A program made the translations under genes and the position numbers. Positions 45,915 to 54,693 of a stretch of 64,000 bases of DNA are shown here, piece by piece. Position 1 is the stretch's first letter, and every line of letters starts with the position of its first letter. The stretch spans positions 62,001-126,000 of the forward strand of contig JBCBSP010000008.1 in the NCBI GenBank assembly GCA_039819095.1, given 5' to 3'. Below the pieces are notes generated by a model. It was not told the DNA's origin. It did no database searches and worked only from the letters and a program-made list of their open reading frames with translations. This stretch comes from JBCBSP01 sp039819095 (GTDB lineage: Bacteria > Pseudomonadota > Alphaproteobacteria > Caulobacterales > Maricaulaceae).

Positions 45915-46793
45915 ATGACGACGAAAACTGTGCGCAAGGCGGTCCTGCCGGTTGCGGGACTTGGCACGCGGGTTCTGCCTGCGACCAAGGTCATGCCCAA
46001 GGAGATACTGCCGGTCTTTGACCGACCCGCCATCCACTATGTCATGGCTGAGGCCAAGGCCGCCGGGATTGAGCATTTCGTCTTCGTCACCGGTCGCAAC
46101 AAGGCCGCCATCGAAGACTATTTCGACAGCGCCTTCGAGCTGGAGGAAACTCTTCGCGCCAAGGGCAAGACTGACCAGCTGGACACCTTGCGCGCCGATC
46201 TGCCGGAACCGGGCGCGTGCAGCTTCGTGCGCCAGCAAGCGCCGCGCGGGCTGGGCCACGCGGTCTGGTGCGCGCGAGATGTGGTCGGTGATGAGCCCTT
46301 CGCAGTGCTCCTGCCCGACATGCTGATGATGTCCGACCCGCCCTGTCTGGCGCAGATGACGGCCGCCCATGCCGAGGTTGGCGGTAATCTTCTGTCTGTG
46401 GAGGAGGTGCCGGCTGAGGATGTGTCGAAATACGGCATTATCGCGCCGGGCGTGCAGCGCGGGAATCTGGTTGAGATGACCGGCATGGTGGAAAAACCCG
46501 CCATGGAGGACGCGCCGTCGCGCTTCATGATTTCCGGGCGTTACATTCTGCAGCCGGAGATCTTCGAGCTTCTGGAGCGTCAGAAGCCCGGAGCAGGCGG
46601 TGAGATCCAGCTCACCGACGCCATGCACGCCTTGATGCGCGAAAGCGCCTTCCACGCCTTGCCCTTCACCGGGCGGACCTATGACACCGGCTCCAAGCAG
46701 GGCTATCTGGAAGCCTTCGCCGCCTTCGCTCTGGCTGACGCCGAGCATGGACGCGACAGCCGTGCAGTGCTTGAAGCGCTGTTGAAGCGCTAG
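45915..46793 (+). CDS. galU: UTP-glucose-1-phosphate uridylyltransferase
   Basis: This 292-residue enzyme makes UDP-glucose, precursor of UDP-glucuronate and many glycans. GLGTRVLPATKVMPKEILPV is the nucleotide-binding loop; SVEEVPAEDVSKYGIIAPG and VEKPAMEDAPSRFMISGRYI are also diagnostic, and the C-terminus has the expected TYDTGSKQGYLEAF. It leads a plus-strand run with the UDP-uronate epimerase and UDP-glucose dehydrogenase genes, 24 to 32 bases apart. Confidence 0.96.
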   Translation: MTTKTVRKAVLPVAGLGTRVLPATKVMPKEILPVFDRPAIHYVMAEAKAAGIEHFVFVTGRNKAAIEDYFDSAFELEETLRAKGKTDQLDTLRADLPEPGACSFVRQQAPRGLGHAVWCARDVVGDEPFAVLLPDMLMMSDPPCLAQMTAAHAEVGGNLLSVEEVPAEDVSKYGIIAPGVQRGNLVEMTGMVEKPAMEDAPSRFMISGRYILQPEIFELLERQKPGAGGEIQLTDAMHALMRESAFHALPFTGRTYDTGSKQGYLEAFAAFALADAEHGRDSRAVLEALLKR

Positions 46794-46816
46794 TACGGCG
46801 CAGGGCGGGAGACGCG

Positions 46817-47809
46817 GTGAGAGTCCTTGTTACAGGTGCGGCCGGTTTTATCGGCGCCTATGTCGCTCACGCGCTGCTGGATCGCGGCGCGCGCGTGACC
46901 GGCGTCGATGCGATGAACGCTTATTACGACCCGGCGCTGAAAACAGCGCGCCTGGGCTTTCTGAAGGCGCGCTCCGGCTTTGACTTTCATACGCTTGATC
47001 TGGCTGAAGACGGTGCTCTGGACCGGCTGGATGAAGGGTATGACCTCGTCGTGCACCTCGCCGCTCAGGCCGGCGTCCGATATTCGATCGAGGAGCCGCG
47101 CGCCTATGTCGATTCCAATGTTCGCGGGCATTTGAACATTCTGGAATACGTGCGCGGCGCCAAGCGTCCGCCCTTTCTGATCTACGCTTCGTCCAGCTCG
47201 GTCTATGGCGATGATACGCCGGCGCCCTTCCGTGAGGACGCGCGCGCCGACGCGCCGGTCTCGCTCTATGCGGCGACCAAGCGCTCTGCGGAGCTGATGA
47301 GCGAGAGCTATTCAAGACTCTACGGGCTGAATCAGGTCGGGCTTCGCTTCTTCACGGTCTACGGATCCTGGGGCCGACCCGACATGGCCTATTGGAAATT
47401 CGCCGAGGCGATGCTGGAAGGCCGGCCGATCGAGGTGTTCAATCACGGTGATCTGCAGCGCGACTTCACCTGGATTGACGACATCATCGCCGGGGTGATG
47501 AAGATCGCCGAAGGCGGGCCGTCCGGCGGACAGGCGGGCGATCGCCTGCACCGCATCTATAATATCGGGCATAATGACCCGGTCCGGTTAATGGACTTCA
47601 TATCTGCGCTTGAAGCCGCGTTCGGCCTTCAGGCTGACAAGATCATGATGCCCATGCAGCCGGGCGATGTTCACGTGACTGCGGCGGACATCTCCGCGCT
47701 GGATCGCGATTACGGATTTACGCCGACCACATCGATCGGCGAGGGCCTGCCGCGCTTTGCCGAATGGCTGAAAGCCTGGCGGGTGGGCGCGGCGGATCAA
47801 TGGCGCTGA
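46817..47809 (+). CDS. UDP-glucuronate 4-epimerase-like NAD-dependent epimerase
   Basis: This 330-residue extended SDR turns UDP-glucuronate into UDP-galacturonate, judged by its closest pattern. GAAGFIGAYVAHALL is the NAD site, VHLAAQAGVRYSIEEPRAY is typical of bacterial UDP-glucuronate epimerases (CapI/LspL), SSSSVYG supplies the Ser/Thr and YAATKRSAELM the catalytic Tyr and Lys. A GTG start with GGGAG upstream is used. The next gene encodes UDP-glucose dehydrogenase, which makes its substrate. Confidence 0.9.
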   Translation: MRVLVTGAAGFIGAYVAHALLDRGARVTGVDAMNAYYDPALKTARLGFLKARSGFDFHTLDLAEDGALDRLDEGYDLVVHLAAQAGVRYSIEEPRAYVDSNVRGHLNILEYVRGAKRPPFLIYASSSSVYGDDTPAPFREDARADAPVSLYAATKRSAELMSESYSRLYGLNQVGLRFFTVYGSWGRPDMAYWKFAEAMLEGRPIEVFNHGDLQRDFTWIDDIIAGVMKIAEGGPSGGQAGDRLHRIYNIGHNDPVRLMDFISALEAAFGLQADKIMMPMQPGDVHVTAADISALDRDYGFTPTTSIGEGLPRFAEWLKAWRVGAADQWR

Positions 47810-47840
47810 TGCGCTGCAACGACAGGAAAGGGGCGGCTCC

Positions 47841-49145
47841 ATGCGGGTTGCGATGATCGGAACTGGGTATGTCGGACTGGTGTCCGGCGCGTGCTTTGCT
47901 GATTTCGGCCATCACGTGACCTGTATCGACAAGGACGCCGGCAAGATCGAAATGCTGCGTTCCGGCGGCGTGCCGATCTATGAGCCGGGCCTGGACGCTT
48001 TGATCGAGCGCAATGTGCGTGAGGGCCGGCTCGCCTTTGACACTGATCTCACGCAGGCCGTGGCCGAGGCCGATGTCGTCTTTATCGCGGTGGGCACCCC
48101 GTCGCGCCGCGGGGATGGCCATGCGGACTTAAGCTATGTGCACGCCGCTGCACGCGAAGTCGCCGCTGTCATGGATGGCTTCACCGTGGTGGTGACCAAG
48201 TCCACCGTGCCCGTCGGCACCGGCGATGCGGTTGAGCACATTATACGCGAAGCCCGCCCCGATGGTGAGTTCGCCGTGGTCTCCAACCCGGAATTCCTGC
48301 GCGAAGGTGCGGCGATCGACGATTTCAAGCGTCCGGACCGGGTGGTGGTGGGCGCTGAGGACGAGCGCGCTGAGAGCGTGATGCGCGAGCTCTATCGCCC
48401 GCTCTTCCTGAATGAAACCCCGATCCTGTTCACCGCCCGGCGGACTTCTGAGCTCATCAAATATGCGGCGAATGGCTTCCTGGCGATGAAGATCACCTTC
48501 ATCAACGAGATCGCCGATCTGTGTGAAGAGGTCGGCGCGAATGTGCAGGAGGTCGCGCGCGGCATCGGGCTCGACAACCGTATCGGCGGTAAATTCCTGC
48601 ATGCCGGGCCGGGCTATGGCGGGTCCTGCTTTCCCAAGGACACGCTGGCTCTGGCGCGCACCGCTCAGGAGGCGGAGCGCCCGCTGCGCCTCATTGAGAC
48701 GGTCATCAACATCAATGATCGGCGCAAGCCGCGCATGGCCGACAAGATCGTGGAGGCCTGCGGCGGCGATGTCGATGGCAAGACGATCGCGGTGCTGGGC
48801 CTGACCTTCAAGCCGAATACCGATGACATGCGCGATGCGCCCAGTCTCGACATCATTCCGGCTTTGCAGAAGGCGGGCGCGCGGATTCGCGCCTATGATC
48901 CGGCGGGCCTGGCCGAAGCGGAACGCCATTTCACGGATGTCGAGTTCGTCTCCGGGCCGTATATCTGCGTCGACGGCGCCGATGCGCTGGCCATCATTAC
49001 CGAGTGGAACGAGTTTCGCGCGCTGGACCTGACCCGCGTAAGCGAGGCGATGCGTGGCGAGGTGATCGTCGATCTGCGCAATATCTATGATCCTGAGGAA
49101 ATGAAGTCTCAGGGCTTCGCCTATACCAGCGTGGGCAGGCCCTGA
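47841..49145 (+). CDS. UDP-glucose 6-dehydrogenase
   Basis: This 434-residue enzyme oxidises UDP-glucose to UDP-glucuronate with two NAD+. GTGYVGLVSGACFADFGH is the NAD motif and GPGYGGSCFPKDTLAL holds the catalytic cysteine. KSTVPVGTGD, NPEFLREGAAIDDF and LGLTFKPNTDDMRDAPS complete the family set. AAAGGGG lies 9 bases before the ATG. With galU and the epimerase it forms an operon-like route from glucose-1-phosphate to UDP-galacturonate. Confidence 0.96.
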   Translation: MRVAMIGTGYVGLVSGACFADFGHHVTCIDKDAGKIEMLRSGGVPIYEPGLDALIERNVREGRLAFDTDLTQAVAEADVVFIAVGTPSRRGDGHADLSYVHAAAREVAAVMDGFTVVVTKSTVPVGTGDAVEHIIREARPDGEFAVVSNPEFLREGAAIDDFKRPDRVVVGAEDERAESVMRELYRPLFLNETPILFTARRTSELIKYAANGFLAMKITFINEIADLCEEVGANVQEVARGIGLDNRIGGKFLHAGPGYGGSCFPKDTLALARTAQEAERPLRLIETVININDRRKPRMADKIVEACGGDVDGKTIAVLGLTFKPNTDDMRDAPSLDIIPALQKAGARIRAYDPAGLAEAERHFTDVEFVSGPYICVDGADALAIITEWNEFRALDLTRVSEAMRGEVIVDLRNIYDPEEMKSQGFAYTSVGRP

Positions 49146-49261
49146 CCGAAGCGGATCGAAGGGAACGAGCCTGAGCGCTGCGTTGCGGGCGGGCCGGGCA
49201 TATGTCATAGAGCGGCGGTCGCAGCGCGGGGGTCGTCGCGCCAGCGAGTGGGGGCTCGGTC

Positions 49262-50338
49262 ATGTTCAGAAGCGATGTAAACGGCTTGACGCTGAAGCCG
49301 GGCGCCAGCATGCGCGATGCGCTTCAATCGCTGGAAAACTCTGCAGCGAAGATCGCTCTCACGGTTGATAATAATGGCAAGCTGACCGGTATCGTGACCG
49401 ATGGCGATGTGCGGCGCGCGCTTCTAGCGGGGGTTGATCTCAATGCGCCGGCTCTTAAGGCGGCCAACACCGCGCCCCATGTCGTCGACATGGACGAGCC
49501 GGTCGGCGAAATTCGGCGGGCGATGCAGGAAAGCGGCCTGCTTCATGTGCCTGTCGTTGATGAGGACGGGCGTCCTTCCCATCTCTGGATGCGTGTGGCG
49601 ACGCGCGGGCGCTCCGCGCTCGACGTGCCGGTCGTGCTTATGGCCGGCGGTGAAGGCCGGCGCTTGCGCCCGTTGACGGAAAACACGCCAAAGCCGCTTT
49701 TGAACATCGGTGAACGCCCGATCCTGGAGCATATCCTCAATCGCTTTCGTTCTGCTGGCTTCAGCAACTTCTTCATCTCGATCAATTATCTCGGACATAT
49801 GATCGAGGAGTATTTCGGCGACGGCTCGCAGTTTGGCGTCTCGATCCAGTATCTGCGCGAAAATGAGAAGCTTGGCACAGCCGGCGCGCTTAGCCTCTTG
49901 CCCAACCGCGCGATCGACCATGTCATCGTGATGAACGGCGATCTGCTCACCGATGTTGATTTCAACGAGATCCTCGGCACCCATGTCGCCTCACGGGCCG
50001 GCGCCACGATGTGCGTGCGTGAGCACCGCACCCAGGTTCCGTTCGGCGTAGTGAATATCGACGGTTCGGCCTTTGGCGGGATCGTTGAGAAACCGACAAT
50101 GACCCATTTCGTCAATGCCGGCGTCTACTGCCTGTCGCGCGAGGCGCTGAACCTGGTTCAGCCCAACACTTTCTTCGACATGCCCGAGCTGTTTGAAAAG
50201 CTGCGCGGTCGCGGCGATCCCTGCGCCGTGCACCCGATCTCCGGCTCGCGCTGGATGGATATCGGCACGCCGGAACAGCTGACGCGCGCGCGCGCCATGT
50301 TTGAAAACGGAACCGATGAAGGCTTGCTTCGCTCATGA
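49262..50338 (+). CDS. CBS-domain sugar-phosphate guanylyl/nucleotidyltransferase (PtmE-like)
   Basis: This 358-residue protein has two CBS domains (residues 1-115: ALTVDNNGKLTGIVTDGDVR and LLHVPVVDEDGR) followed by a nucleotidyltransferase domain whose loop is VVLMAGGEGRRLRPLTENTP. NGDLLTDVDF holds the metal-binding Asp, and VEKPTMTHFVNAGVYCL follows. CBS-linked nucleotidyltransferases of this form include PtmE, which makes GDP-glucosamine in the Campylobacter legionaminic-acid pathway. Substrate cannot be confirmed from sequence. It overlaps the next gene by four bases (ATGA). Confidence 0.85.
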   Translation: MFRSDVNGLTLKPGASMRDALQSLENSAAKIALTVDNNGKLTGIVTDGDVRRALLAGVDLNAPALKAANTAPHVVDMDEPVGEIRRAMQESGLLHVPVVDEDGRPSHLWMRVATRGRSALDVPVVLMAGGEGRRLRPLTENTPKPLLNIGERPILEHILNRFRSAGFSNFFISINYLGHMIEEYFGDGSQFGVSIQYLRENEKLGTAGALSLLPNRAIDHVIVMNGDLLTDVDFNEILGTHVASRAGATMCVREHRTQVPFGVVNIDGSAFGGIVEKPTMTHFVNAGVYCLSREALNLVQPNTFFDMPELFEKLRGRGDPCAVHPISGSRWMDIGTPEQLTRARAMFENGTDEGLLRS

Positions 50339-51324
50339 CCGGATCGATCCGCACCATCGCGTTGGCCGGCGCCGGAAATATCGGCAGCCGCCTGCTTCAG
50401 TCCGTCGCCCAATGCGACCCGGCCCGCGTCGGCGCGATCGAAGTCTATGCCGTCGAGCCGTTCGAGGCCGCGCGCCAGACCGCCAAGGCGCGCTTTGACG
50501 AGGTGGTTGGCGACCGACCCCATACGCTGCGCTTTGACGGGCCGGCGCCGGAAGAGGCCGATCTGATGATGGCGCCGACCGATGCGGTCAACCGGCTGGC
50601 CGCGTTGAAGGGCCTTGTCGCCCATACCCGTGCGCCGGCGGTGTTTTTGGAGAAATTCCTGTTCACCGATCCGGCTGAGTACGCCGAAGCGCGCCGCCTG
50701 CTCGATGGAATGGGCGCACGGGCCTGGGTCAATTGCGCACGCAATGTCTGGCCGGGCTATGGCGATGTGGCCGAACGCATCGCTGGGCGCGGGCCGATAC
50801 GGCTGCGGGTGACCGGACCGGACTGGAATATGGCGTCAAACGCCATTCATTTTCTGGCGTTGATGGAAATGTTGGCCGGCGAGGCTGCGGACGCGGTCGA
50901 CGCCTCCGGGCTAGACCGTGAAACCCGCCCGTCCAAGCGCGAGGGTTATCTGGAAGTCACCGGGCTTTTGCGCGCCACGACGCCGTCCGGTTCGAGCGCG
51001 GAGCTCTACAGCCTGGCCGGCGTCGACGCCCCGATGCGGGTTGAAGTCCATGTCGAGGGGTTGGAGCTGCTGATCGAAGAAGGTCCGGGCATTCTTTACA
51101 ACCTGGAGCGTGACGGCGCCGGCGGACGCGCGGTTGAGCGCGCTGACTTCGTGATGCATCACACCAGCCAGCTTGCCGGTCTTTTCGAGGCTCTGCTCCT
51201 GGGCGAACCGTGTGCGCTTCCTGAATATGATCAGAGCGCGTCGCTGCATCTGAAGACGATGGTCGCGCTGAATACAGTGCTGCGCCCGGGCGCAGCTCCC
51301 TCAGAGCCTTGCCTGGTGAGCTGA
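50335..51324 (+). CDS. NAD(P)-dependent oxidoreductase, PtmF-like (Gfo/Idh/MocA type)
   Basis: This 329-residue oxidoreductase begins with a Rossmann motif, IALAGAGNIGSRLL. The fold and EKFLFTDPAEYAEA segment agree with Gfo/Idh/MocA dehydrogenases, though the usual EKP motif is modified to EKF. NCARNVWPGYGDVAERI and NAIHFLALMEML line the presumed active site. Its gene overlaps the CBS-nucleotidyltransferase gene by four bases, the same pairing seen with PtmE and PtmF in legionaminic-acid clusters, so it probably modifies the same sugar. The substrate is unknown. Confidence 0.68.
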   Translation: MTGSIRTIALAGAGNIGSRLLQSVAQCDPARVGAIEVYAVEPFEAARQTAKARFDEVVGDRPHTLRFDGPAPEEADLMMAPTDAVNRLAALKGLVAHTRAPAVFLEKFLFTDPAEYAEARRLLDGMGARAWVNCARNVWPGYGDVAERIAGRGPIRLRVTGPDWNMASNAIHFLALMEMLAGEAADAVDASGLDRETRPSKREGYLEVTGLLRATTPSGSSAELYSLAGVDAPMRVEVHVEGLELLIEEGPGILYNLERDGAGGRAVERADFVMHHTSQLAGLFEALLLGEPCALPEYDQSASLHLKTMVALNTVLRPGAAPSEPCLVS

Positions 51325-51480
51325 CGCCCGCCGCCCGTAAACGCCTCCCTAACAGCGCGCACACCGGACCTTAAGCATCACCGCGTAATGTCCGTCCCGA
51401 AATCGGACGCACCGGCGAGTTCTCAGAGCGGGAAAACCCGCCAGCCGGAGACCGCGTCCGCCAGAATGGGATGGTGGGAC

Positions 51481-52347
51481 ATGTTTCAGATCATCGGCGT
51501 TGTCGTCGTTTTCGTGATGGTGTTTGGCGGATTCACGCTCGCGGGCGGGAAATTCGACATCATCATCAAGGCTTTGCCCTTTGAATTCATGATGATTGGC
51601 GGTGCGGCGGCCGGGGCGTTCCTGATCGGCAATTCCGGCAAGACGATCATGAAGACGCTTGGCGATCTGGCCAAGCTGGTCAGCGGACCGAAGTGGGGTG
51701 CGAAGGACTATCACGACCTTCTTGCACTCCTTTTCCAGCTGACCAAGACGATGAAGACCAAGGGCGTGATCGCGCTGGAGTCTCACATCGAAAAGCCGCA
51801 CGACAGCGCGATCTTCTCCAACTATCCGCGTATCGTGAAAGACCATTTCGCGCTCGACTTCATCTGCGACACCTTGCGCATGATGACGATGAACCTGGAG
51901 GATCCGCACCAGGTTGAAGACGCGATGGAGAAACAGCTGGAAAAGCACCACCACGAGGCCGCCGGCCCCGCGCACGCGCTGCAAAGCATGGCGGATGCGC
52001 TGCCCGCTCTGGGCATCGTTGCAGCCGTGCTGGGCATTATCAAGACGATGGGCGCGATCGATGCGCCGCCGACCGAGCTGGGCAAGAAGATCGGCTCAGC
52101 GCTTGTGGGCACCTTCCTGGGCGTCTTCCTCGCCTATGGCCTGGTCGGGCCGTTCGCTGCACGCCTGAAGGAGATCTATGACGAGGAGGCGATCTTCTAC
52201 AAGATCATTCAGGACGTTCTGGTCGCTCACCTGCATGGCAACGCCGCGCAGATCTCCGTTGAGATCGGCCGGGGCAATGTACCCAGCAAGATTCAGCCGA
52301 GCTTTGCTGAGCTGGAAGATGCGCTGGCCAATATCGGCGCGGAATAA
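51481..52347 (+). CDS. motA: Flagellar motor stator protein MotA
   Basis: This 288-residue inner-membrane protein forms the proton-conducting stator with MotB. Four membrane helices can be placed: FQIIGVVVVFVMVFGGFTLA, PFEFMMIGGAAAGAFLI, ALPALGIVAAVLGIIKTM and VGTFLGVFLAYGLVGPF. The conserved proline of DALPALGI and the cytosolic loop with MKTKGVIALESHIE are present. I use ATG 51481, which follows GGTGGGA and gives normal length; ATG 51388 would add a Ser/Pro-rich leader of 31 residues without a ribosome site. motB is not in the window. Confidence 0.93.
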   Translation: MFQIIGVVVVFVMVFGGFTLAGGKFDIIIKALPFEFMMIGGAAAGAFLIGNSGKTIMKTLGDLAKLVSGPKWGAKDYHDLLALLFQLTKTMKTKGVIALESHIEKPHDSAIFSNYPRIVKDHFALDFICDTLRMMTMNLEDPHQVEDAMEKQLEKHHHEAAGPAHALQSMADALPALGIVAAVLGIIKTMGAIDAPPTELGKKIGSALVGTFLGVFLAYGLVGPFAARLKEIYDEEAIFYKIIQDVLVAHLHGNAAQISVEIGRGNVPSKIQPSFAELEDALANIGAE

Positions 52348-52363
52348 CCGCCTCGCGGTATTG

Positions 52364-52403
52364 AAAATACGCCCGTCGCCGCATCGCCGGCGGCGGGCGT
52401 TTT
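52364..52403 (+). terminator. Intrinsic terminator after motA
   Basis: A 13-base stem (52369-52381 with 52388-52400, one G-T pair) around CATCGC is flanked by AAAA on the left and TTTT on the right. It lies about 20 bases past the motA stop and separates it from the small membrane protein gene. Confidence 0.88.
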
Positions 52404-52487
52404 CGTGACTGCATCAATCGCTTCGATGGGTGGCCGAGCGCGTCCGGCTTGGTTACGCTTCGCCCGGATTTGAACGTCACGGCGTGG

Positions 52488-52703
52488 ATGGATCGCTGCA
52501 CGATGGGACTGGAATTCGCCGCCGCCCCGATAGGAGTGCTGGTTCTCCTGTTCAGCGTCTGGGCGCTGATCCATGTCGGCGAGAGCCGCGCGCCGCGTGC
52601 ACTGAAGGCGCTCTGGATCGCGCTCATCCTTGTTATCCCCATTCTCGGTTTTCTGCTCTGGCTTGTGCTCGGCCCGCGTTCGGCCGGTCGCGCGCTCTTC
52701 TAG
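52488..52703 (+). CDS. Small membrane protein with PLD-nuclease N-terminal (PLDc_N) domain
   Basis: This roughly 71-residue protein has two membrane helices: IGVLVLLFSVWALIHV and LWIALILVIPILGFLLWLVL, ending GPRSAG. That is the PLDc_N pattern, found alone in short membrane proteins and at the N-terminus of cardiolipin synthases. ATG 52488 or 52503 is likely; a TTG at 52449 could extend it. None of these has a strong ribosome site. MnmC starts 9 bases after its stop. Its role is unknown. Confidence 0.7.
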   Translation: MDRCTMGLEFAAAPIGVLVLLFSVWALIHVGESRAPRALKALWIALILVIPILGFLLWLVLGPRSAGRALF

Positions 52704-52712
52704 GCGACCGGC

Positions 52713-54590
52713 TTGCCCGCGACCTCATCTCCGACCGGATTCGTCCTTCCTGAGCCGGATCTTGAATGGGCTGAGGGCGGGCCGCGCTCGCGCGAGGCCG
52801 GCGATGTCTATTTCAGCGCCGAGGACGGGTTGGCCGAGAGCCGCGCTGTGTTCCTGGCCGGCTGCGGTTTGCCGGAACGCTTCGCGCCGGGCGCAGTCTT
52901 CACCATCGGTGAGTTGGGGTTCGGGACCGGGCTTAATGCGCTCGCCGTGCTGGACCTCTGGCGCCGTCACCGTCCCGCCGGCGCCCGGCTGCACATGGTC
53001 AGCCTTGAGGCGCGTCCCTTCCGGCGGGAACAGGCGCGCCGCGCCCTGTCCGCCTTTCCTGAACTCGCGGGGCTGGCAAGCCGGCTGCTGAGCCAGTGGC
53101 CACCGCCATTGAAGGGCTTGCACCGGCTTCATTTTGATGCCGAGGGCTTCACGCTTTCGGTCGTTCACGGCGCGGCGCCGCACGCGATGGAAGCGCTTGA
53201 GTTCGCCGCTGACGCCTGGTTTCTGGATGGGTTTGCGCCTTCGGCCAACCCCGACATGTGGTCAGGCGCTGTCTTCGCCGAGATTGCGCGATTATCCAAG
53301 CCGGGCGCGCGGGCGGCCACCTTTACCGTGGCCGGCGCTGTGCGCCGCGGACTGGCCGAGGCCGGTTTCACCGTCGCCAAGCGTCCGGGCTTCGGGCGCA
53401 AGCGCGAGCGGCTGGAGGCGGTGCTCAATCCGGACGCGGGCCGCACAGCGTCCGGCTCACAGGCTTTTCCACGCCGCACCGCCCCGCCAGGCGAACGCAT
53501 CGCCGTGCTGGGCGGGGGCATCGCAGCCGCCAGCCTGGTGCGCGCCTTCGCCCGACGCGGCGTCTCGCCGACCGTGTTCGCCGCGGGCGGCTGGTCGAGC
53601 GGCGCGTCAGGCGCTCCGACCGGGCTTCTCACCCCTCGACTCGAGGCGATTGACCGGCCCCATGCACGCGCGCTTTTGAACGCATTTGACTATGCGCGCC
53701 GCCTCTATGGCGAGCATGGGGCTTTCCGCGATGAAGGCATTCTGCGCTGCGCGCGGGACCCGCAAGGTGAAGCGCGCCTCAAACGCATCGCCTCGCAACT
53801 TGACGAAGATTTTGAGTGGCTTGGCGCCGATGCAGCCGAAGCGCGAACGGGTGTGAAAAGCGGGCGCGGCGGGCTGTGGATGGCCCGCGCGGGACGGTTT
53901 GATCCGACCGGGTTGGTGACGGGCCTTTCCGGCGTTCAGTCGGTCAGGACGGAACGGATCAGCAGCCTTGAGCGCCTGCCCGCCGGCTGGCGGCTTCTCG
54001 ACGTTGAGCGCCAGACAGCGTTTGAAGCCGACACGCTTGTGCTGGCGGGCGGGGCCGGCATGGACCGCCTCGCCGCCCGTCTCGGTCTCGCACTGGAGAC
54101 GACCGCCGGTCATGTGATCCTCGCCGATGGATCGCCGCCGAGCGCGCCGGTGGCGTGGGGCGGCTATCTGGCCGCGGCGCCGGGCGGGGTGATGCTGGGC
54201 GCGACCCATATTCGCGGATCGAATCCAGGTCTGGCGGAGGAGGCGGATGCCAGCCTGCGCGCAGACCTCGCCGCCTTCGCGCCGTCCCATGCTGGTGCGC
54301 TGGGAGCGACCCGGTCAAGCTGGGCGGGTGTCCGAGCGGCGATGCGTGACCGCCTGCCGATTTGCGGCCCGGTTCCGTTATTGGGCGCTGACGGCGCAGG
54401 ACTCCCGGACCAATTCGCGCCGAGGCTTTATGTCCTCAGCGGTTTCGGAGCGCGCGGCTTCGCCCACGCGCCCTTGCTGGCTGAAGCGCTCGTGAGTGAT
54501 CTTCTGGACGAGCCGGCCGGGCTTGAGCGCTCCGCTCGCGAGGCGCTTCACCCGGCGCGTTTCCCGATCCGCGCGGCCCGCCGCGGCTAA
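52713..54590 (+). CDS. mnmC: Bifunctional tRNA 5-methylaminomethyl-2-thiouridine synthase MnmC
   Basis: This 625-residue enzyme finishes the mnm5s2U34 modification of tRNAs. The N-terminal half is the methyltransferase (GELGFGTGLNALAVLDLW, then WFLDGFAPSANPDMW with the DGFxP motif). The C-terminal half is the FAD-dependent demodification domain (IAVLGGGIAAASLVRAF, and GGWSSGASGAPTGLLTPRLE). The last domain ends with LSGFGARGFAHAPLLAEAL. The start is TTG 52713, nine bases after the preceding gene. Full length and both domains are intact. Confidence 0.92.
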   Translation: MPATSSPTGFVLPEPDLEWAEGGPRSREAGDVYFSAEDGLAESRAVFLAGCGLPERFAPGAVFTIGELGFGTGLNALAVLDLWRRHRPAGARLHMVSLEARPFRREQARRALSAFPELAGLASRLLSQWPPPLKGLHRLHFDAEGFTLSVVHGAAPHAMEALEFAADAWFLDGFAPSANPDMWSGAVFAEIARLSKPGARAATFTVAGAVRRGLAEAGFTVAKRPGFGRKRERLEAVLNPDAGRTASGSQAFPRRTAPPGERIAVLGGGIAAASLVRAFARRGVSPTVFAAGGWSSGASGAPTGLLTPRLEAIDRPHARALLNAFDYARRLYGEHGAFRDEGILRCARDPQGEARLKRIASQLDEDFEWLGADAAEARTGVKSGRGGLWMARAGRFDPTGLVTGLSGVQSVRTERISSLERLPAGWRLLDVERQTAFEADTLVLAGGAGMDRLAARLGLALETTAGHVILADGSPPSAPVAWGGYLAAAPGGVMLGATHIRGSNPGLAEEADASLRADLAAFAPSHAGALGATRSSWAGVRAAMRDRLPICGPVPLLGADGAGLPDQFAPRLYVLSGFGARGFAHAPLLAEALVSDLLDEPAGLERSAREALHPARFPIRAARRG

Positions 54591-54693
54591 ATCTTATGCT
54601 AAACAAAGCCTTGACGCCGCATTGCGGAGGCGTTTCAGGCGCGCGGCTTGCACACAGCACCGATAGAAGTCGGTGACTGGAGCGATACGGCAC

